A DNA stretch of 64,000 bases from Nostoc sp. NIES-4103 (GTDB lineage Bacteria > Cyanobacteriota > Cyanobacteriia > Cyanobacteriales > Nostocaceae). Below are positions 60,446 to 64,000 of this stretch, in pieces (positions within the stretch are counted from its first letter, which is position 1; each line of letters opens with the position of its first letter). Both the position numbers and the translations under genes were made by a program. Location of the stretch: assembly GCF_002368335.1 (NCBI RefSeq), contig NZ_AP018288.1, forward strand, positions 928,607 through 992,606, written 5' to 3'. A model generated the notes under the pieces. It had not been told where the DNA came from, searched no databases, and saw only the letters and a list, made by a program, of their open reading frames with translations.

Positions 60446-60652
60446 GCTGTGTAATTGCAATAAAGCAACTGGTGCAAGATGTCAGTTACCCTGATTTCTA
60501 TCAAGCTTGGTATCAGCATAACTTTGCAAATTGTGTCATGCGAAGCTTAAAGAAAATCCTTTTCACAAGAATAATTTAAGTACTTTTAAGCAGCGACGTT
60601 ACAAATGTTTGTTCCTTAGCAACAACAGCTTAAGTATTTACAGCAATTGCGT

Positions 60653-60840
60653 ACTCATTTACAGCAATTGCTGTCTCATTCATAATGAATGCTTAAAATT
60701 TAAGGAAAAAAATTAAGCAATAATTATAAATGGATACTCATTTACAGCAATTGCTGTCTCATTCATAACTAATGCTTAAAATTTAAGGAAAAAAATTAAG
60801 CAATAATTATAAATGGATACTCATTTGCAGCAATTGCTTA
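60653..60840. repeat. 83-bp tandem repeat with ACAGCAATTGCTGT palindrome
   Basis: Two full units (60653-60735 and 60736-60818) with only a few differences, plus a partial third to about 60840. Each starts ACTCATTT(A/G)CAGCAATTG; units 1 and 2 contain the perfect palindrome ACAGCAATTGCTGT and a second element AATGCTTAAAATTTAAGG with a matching TTAAGCAA. A partial CAGCAATTGC also precedes unit 1. Confidence 0.9.
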
Positions 60841-60985
60841 TGCATTTGGTATAAATGCTTAAACGTTAATAACAACAGTTTGAGTTTTTGTATTTAATGG
60901 TTATGCATTTGCTACTCAAGATTTACTAAAACAGCAATTCAGTCTGCAATTGCCAATTACGAACTGCAAATTGTTCCGTGATTGC

Positions 60986-61213
60986 TTACAATAGTTCTAA
61001 AAATCGGTCTAAATCTATCTGAGCTTGTTTTAAAATTTTAGCCAATGTTGTACGCTTGACTGGCCGATGAGCAGGGACAGTCAACTTCAAAACCTCATCT
61101 GAAATTTGTTTTTGCAACCTGATGTGACTACCTCGTTGGCGTACAAATATCCATCCATCTCGCTCTAATGCTGCAATAATCTCAATGTATGACAGACTGG
61201 GAACTTTAGTCAC
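60986..61213 (-). CDS. hicA: HicA-type mRNA interferase toxin
   Basis: A 75-residue HicA (YcfA) toxin with the dsRNA-binding-like fold. Key parts: SYIEIIAALERDGWIFVRQR, GSHIRLQKQ with the catalytic histidine, TVPAHRPVKRTTLAKILKQA and the terminal IDLDRFLELL. It cleaves mRNA when free of HicB. The order here is antitoxin first (HicB at 61210), with a four-base overlap, the reverse of the classic hicAB order. Confidence 0.93.
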   Translation of the reverse strand: MTKVPSLSYIEIIAALERDGWIFVRQRGSHIRLQKQISDEVLKLTVPAHRPVKRTTLAKILKQAQIDLDRFLELL

Positions 61214-61413
61214 AGCACTAATTCCCTTACTATAGCTCCCTCTTCAATTATCAATTCTTCTTCCAATGGTTCCAGATAAAGCAGTATTGCCTCTTGAATA
61301 TTTTCTAGTGATTCTTCGATAGTTTCTCCTTCACTGATACAACCTGGAAGTGAGGGAACAAAAACTGTATAACCACCTTCATCACTTGGTTCTAATACTA
61401 CTTTTATATTCAT
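61210..61413 (-). CDS. hicB: HicB-type antitoxin
   Basis: A 67-residue HicB: NIKVVLEPSDEGGYTVFVPS, LPGCISEGETIEESLENIQE and AILLYLEPLEEELI form the degenerate RNase H-like domain that blocks HicA. There is no C-terminal DNA-binding domain, so autoregulation probably needs another factor. Translation is coupled to hicA by the overlap. Confidence 0.93.
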   Translation of the reverse strand: MNIKVVLEPSDEGGYTVFVPSLPGCISEGETIEESLENIQEAILLYLEPLEEELIIEEGAIVRELVL

Positions 61414-61491
61414 AATTATTTAAGTTTGCACTAGTTAATAATAGCTGTTAAATCATGCTTATTTCAGTCATATCTGTACATATTATAGCTG

Positions 61492-61595
61492 ATACCATTT
61501 GCAAAAATATTTGCAACACATGAATCGGCTCTCCGGGGCGTACAGCTGTACGCCCCTACTGATGTATTTTTATCAGGTATTTTGTGAAATGGTCT
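61492..61595. mobile_element. Small inverted-repeat element containing palindromic repeat copy B
   Basis: ATACCATTTGC at the left is roughly inverted by GTGAAATGGTCT at 61584-61595, resembling the ends of the element at 47096. Inside is the 53-bp repeat (61507-61559), whose 22-bp palindrome is at 61535-61556. Confidence 0.55.
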
Positions 61596-61639
61596 GAGAG
61601 GTTGTTTTAAAAGTGGTTGGTTGTGATTAAAATCACATT

Positions 61640-61735
61640 TTTTTTACCCCCCTTAATCCCCCCTTGTCAAGGGGAGAGACTAGACAATTTAGTTCCCTCC
61701 CCTTTACAAGGGGAGGGTTAGGGTGGGGTAAACAA
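61640..61735. repeat. C/G-run inverted repeat
   Basis: CCCCCCTTAATCCCCCCTTG with CAAGGGGAG (61670) and a second CTCCCCTTTACAAGGGGAGG (about 61697-61716) form hairpins of a type widely scattered in Nostocales. No gene. Confidence 0.65.
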
Positions 61736-61835
61736 ATATTCAATACACTACTACATTTTAGCTTTGCCACTTTATTAGGTTGTGTTAAAACTTGGGTTAA
61801 ACTATTACTAAAGCACCTAAAAATTTTAATTTATT

Positions 61836-62282
61836 ATGACTAAATCACCAGTCAAAACTCTTTATATAACAGACTTTGCCTTGTGGATTGAGCAGACTGT
61901 GAGCAGCTTAAAATCCCAAGATTATAGCAATGTAGATTGGGAAAATTTAATTGAGGAAATAGAAGCATTGGGGAAGAGAGATAGACGGGAATTAGAAAGC
62001 CGTTTGACGACCTTATTTGAACACGCCCTCAAACGAAATTATGTAAATTTACCAGAATGTTATGGCGGTTGGGAAGCAACAATTAGCCGGACACAACAGG
62101 AATTAAGCCGTATTCTTCGAGATTCCCCTAGCCTGCGTAATTATTTCTTAACTGTATATGACGAATCTTATCAAAATGCACGTAAAAATATGAGTAAGGA
62201 ATATGAATCAAAATCTCCTGATAATTGTCCTTTTTCTAAAGATGTAGAAATATTATTGACTGAAAATTTTTGGCATTCTTAA
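61836..62282 (+). CDS. DUF29 family protein, second copy
   Basis: A 148-residue DUF29 protein: LYITDFALWIEQTVSSLKSQ, DYSNVDWENLIEEIEALGKR, RRELESRLTTLFEHALKRNY, RDSPSLRNYF and DNCPFSKDVEILLTENFW. It is clearly divergent from the copy at 28262, so the two are not recent duplicates. Function unknown; no adjacent partner. Confidence 0.93.
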   Translation: MTKSPVKTLYITDFALWIEQTVSSLKSQDYSNVDWENLIEEIEALGKRDRRELESRLTTLFEHALKRNYVNLPECYGGWEATISRTQQELSRILRDSPSLRNYFLTVYDESYQNARKNMSKEYESKSPDNCPFSKDVEILLTENFWHS

Positions 62283-62436
62283 GAGGTTGTCTGAAAAGGG
62301 ACTGGGTATTAGGACAGAGATGTTTTCATGGATTCTGGTGTACACAGTTGATGATGGCTACTAAGTTATTGCTTGATTGCGGTTGTATAATACGATAATG
62401 TTATTATTGAATGCAATTTGATGATTTTTAGGCATC

Positions 62437-63735
62437 ATGAGTAATATCAAGCAGCTTTTGGAACAAGCGCAAGCAGCACATGATGCGGCAAATTGTTCAT
62501 TGCTAATTCAATATTTGCAACAGTTAATTTCCATAGCTGATTCTCAACATCCAGAGATAGTTAAAAATCAAGAATATTTGCTGGAATTAGCACTCTGGGT
62601 TTTAGAAATGGGAGATTTTCAGCAACGCTGGGATATTACCAAAGTGTTGATTTATCTGGGTAATATTGCTATTCCAGCGCTGATTAATATCTTAGAAGAT
62701 GAAGATGCAGAATTAGAAGTGCGTTGGTATGCAGCACGGACTTTGGGCGAGTTTCAGCACCCAGATGCTATAAACCCTTTGGTGGAATTGCTAAAAACTA
62801 ATGAAGATGAAGAACTCAAAGCCATCGCCGCTACAGCTTTGGGGCAAATGGGTACTCTGGCTATAACTGCACTGGCTGAACTGCTGCAAGATGAGGATAC
62901 CAGACTTTTGGCAGTGCGATCGCTCTTTTCCATCCGGCATACAGAAATTATCCCGCCTTTGTTGAGTGTAGTCCAAGATGCACAACCAGCAGTCCGCGCT
63001 GCTGCAATTGAAGCCCTCAGCAGTTTTCACGACGAACGTGTGCCACCAGTTTTATTAAATGCTTTGGATGATCTATCTGCTACAGTCAGACGCGCAGCTG
63101 TGCTTGGTTTGGGTTGTCGTCCTGACTTGTGTTCAGAATTAAATTTAGTGACAAAACTGCAACCTCGGTTGTATGATTTTAATCTTGAGGTTTGTTGTGC
63201 CGCAGCGATCGCCCTTTCCCGCCTGGGTAGCGATGACGCTGCTAGGCACTTATTTGATGTGTTAATATCACCCCACACACCAATCAACTTACAATTAGAA
63301 GTTATCCGCGCTTTAATCTGGTTAGAGACACTATCAAGTTTGGAATATCTGCAACAAGCACTTCATCAAAGTACTTCCAAAACAGTTTGGCAGGAAATTG
63401 TTACAGTTCTAGGACGAGTACAAAAGCCGCAATTAACTACACTAGCCGCAGCAGTTTTGTTGGATGTATTGCGATCGTCACATCCAGCCACTAAAATTGC
63501 CAGTATTAAAAGTGCGATCGCTTTGTCTTTGGGACAGTTAGGCAACATTGAAGCGGTTGAACCATTGATTTTACTACTGTCAGATGCAGATCAACAAGTA
63601 AAACTGCACGCGATCGCCGCACTCAAGCAGCTAGCCCCAGAAGTTGCATTGCAACAATTACAGCAATTAGCTAATAATCCTACTCTCACACCAGAATTGC
63701 AACAAGGAGTAGCGATCGCTTTGGCAGAATGGTAG
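62437..63735 (+). CDS. HEAT-repeat protein (PBS lyase HEAT-like)
   Basis: A 432-residue alpha-solenoid. At least ten HEAT-like repeats of about 31 residues run from about residue 70 to the end, e.g. IPALINILEDEDAELEVRWY, AARTLGEFQHPDAINPLVEL, AIAATALGQMGTLAITALAE, AVRAAAIEALSSFHDERVPP, TVRRAAVLGLG and VKLHAIAALKQLAPEVALQQ. Such repeats occur in phycobilin lyases and other scaffold proteins, but the family-specific lyase regions are not evident, so phycobilisome involvement is not claimed. It is preceded by a 155-base gap after DUF29. Confidence 0.88.
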   Translation: MSNIKQLLEQAQAAHDAANCSLLIQYLQQLISIADSQHPEIVKNQEYLLELALWVLEMGDFQQRWDITKVLIYLGNIAIPALINILEDEDAELEVRWYAARTLGEFQHPDAINPLVELLKTNEDEELKAIAATALGQMGTLAITALAELLQDEDTRLLAVRSLFSIRHTEIIPPLLSVVQDAQPAVRAAAIEALSSFHDERVPPVLLNALDDLSATVRRAAVLGLGCRPDLCSELNLVTKLQPRLYDFNLEVCCAAAIALSRLGSDDAARHLFDVLISPHTPINLQLEVIRALIWLETLSSLEYLQQALHQSTSKTVWQEIVTVLGRVQKPQLTTLAAAVLLDVLRSSHPATKIASIKSAIALSLGQLGNIEAVEPLILLLSDADQQVKLHAIAALKQLAPEVALQQLQQLANNPTLTPELQQGVAIALAEW

Positions 63736-64000
63736 CAAGGGTAAAGTTTCAAACTGTATTGCAGCAAAGTCAAAACCGCTGTATGTGAAGTTTGTTAAAT
63801 TTACTTTGACAAATTTCAAATACATCCTTGATGACGCCTAGCACAAACCCAAAGGCAAGAAAAGCAAGTATGAGCGATCGCCTTCACCTATACAATCATC
63901 TTTGTGAGCAAGTTTTTTACTTCGAGATATTTATGTCTCGAAACACAATATCTTTACGTTGAGCAACATCAGCTTGTAACTTGTAGTTTACAGCAATAGC
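63736..64000. other. Gene-free end of window
   Basis: No convincing gene. A TTCGAGATATTTATGTCTCG hairpin is present at about 63921-63941, which may be a terminator or part of the next locus outside the window. Confidence 0.45.

Noticed and set aside
60190..60519. 109-codon minus-strand frame
   Set aside because: Much of it is hairpin-repeat sequence (CTTTGTGTC family and GGTGGGCAATGC inverted repeat); composition not protein-like.
62437..63735. Assignment as a phycobilin lyase (CpcE/CpcF/NblB)
   Set aside because: HEAT repeats alone are shared by many proteins and no phycobilisome genes are nearby, so a specific lyase name is not supported.
1..64000. Possible CRISPR array
   Set aside because: Tandem repeats present are 6-12 bp STRRs or an 83-bp repeat without spacers; no 28-37 bp direct repeats with unique spacers and no cas genes were seen.

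Overview
The window comes from a filamentous, probably heterocyst-forming cyanobacterium (Nostocales: Nostoc, Anabaena, Calothrix or Tolypothrix type). The evidence is the very frequent octamer GCGATCGC (HIP1), photosystem genes (psaE, psb28), a plant-type ndhA-I-G-E cluster, a PAP/fibrillin gene, abundant short tandemly repeated repeats (STRRs) between genes, several small inverted-repeat elements, and a five-gene chemotaxis-like operon matching the hormogonium hmp locus of Nostoc punctiforme. Most of the sequence is core chromosome with genes in short operons; no prophage, CRISPR array, rRNA operon or large island is visible.

Layout. 1-9 kb: the end of pyrE, a small glycine-zipper protein, thiC with an upstream TPP riboswitch, a small gene broken by an in-frame stop, a two-gene unit made of a LexA-type winged-helix protein and a nuclease-like partner, a Uma2 nuclease, rluE with an insertion-sequence remnant at its 3' end, mutM, psaE and a fibrillin. 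9-16 kb: mraY, a complete IS701-family element, moaB, psb28, dtd, a divergent XRE regulator and small protein, an Rpn-type nuclease and a histidine-rich CobW-family GTPase. 16-31 kb: cysS, a TldD/PmbA pair, a secreted protein with three near-identical repeats, an SRPBCC protein, a radical SAM protein, a SemiSWEET, a 605-residue protein built from seven copies of an unfamiliar ~60-residue motif, DUF29, aroC and a second Rpn protein. 31-43 kb: a membrane glycosyltransferase, RidA, an OlsB-like acyltransferase, ndhA-I-G-E-nadK, gltA, sixA, and an accessory patch with a RelE/ParE toxin-antitoxin pair, two unknown small genes and two gene fragments. 43-50 kb: a DHH phosphoesterase, an HNH protein, alr, tRNA-Leu(UAG), and an isolated B12-binding radical SAM gene with long non-coding flanks. 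50-58 kb: the hmpABCDE-like operon. 58-64 kb: an amino-acid permease, DUF427, an 83-bp tandem repeat, a hicAB pair, DUF29 and a HEAT-repeat protein.

Repeats are unusually active here. STRR tracts have expanded in frame inside mutM and cysS, supply the C-terminus of one radical SAM protein, and supply the start codon of rluE. At least six inverted-repeat elements and one 53-bp palindromic repeat (two copies 14 kb apart) are present. The least explained coding material is the seven-repeat protein (26112-27929), the LexA-HTH/nuclease-like pair (2953-4226), the triple-repeat secreted protein (22028-22831) and the orphan radical SAM gene (48090-49640). All calls were made by reading the sequence; no database search was possible.
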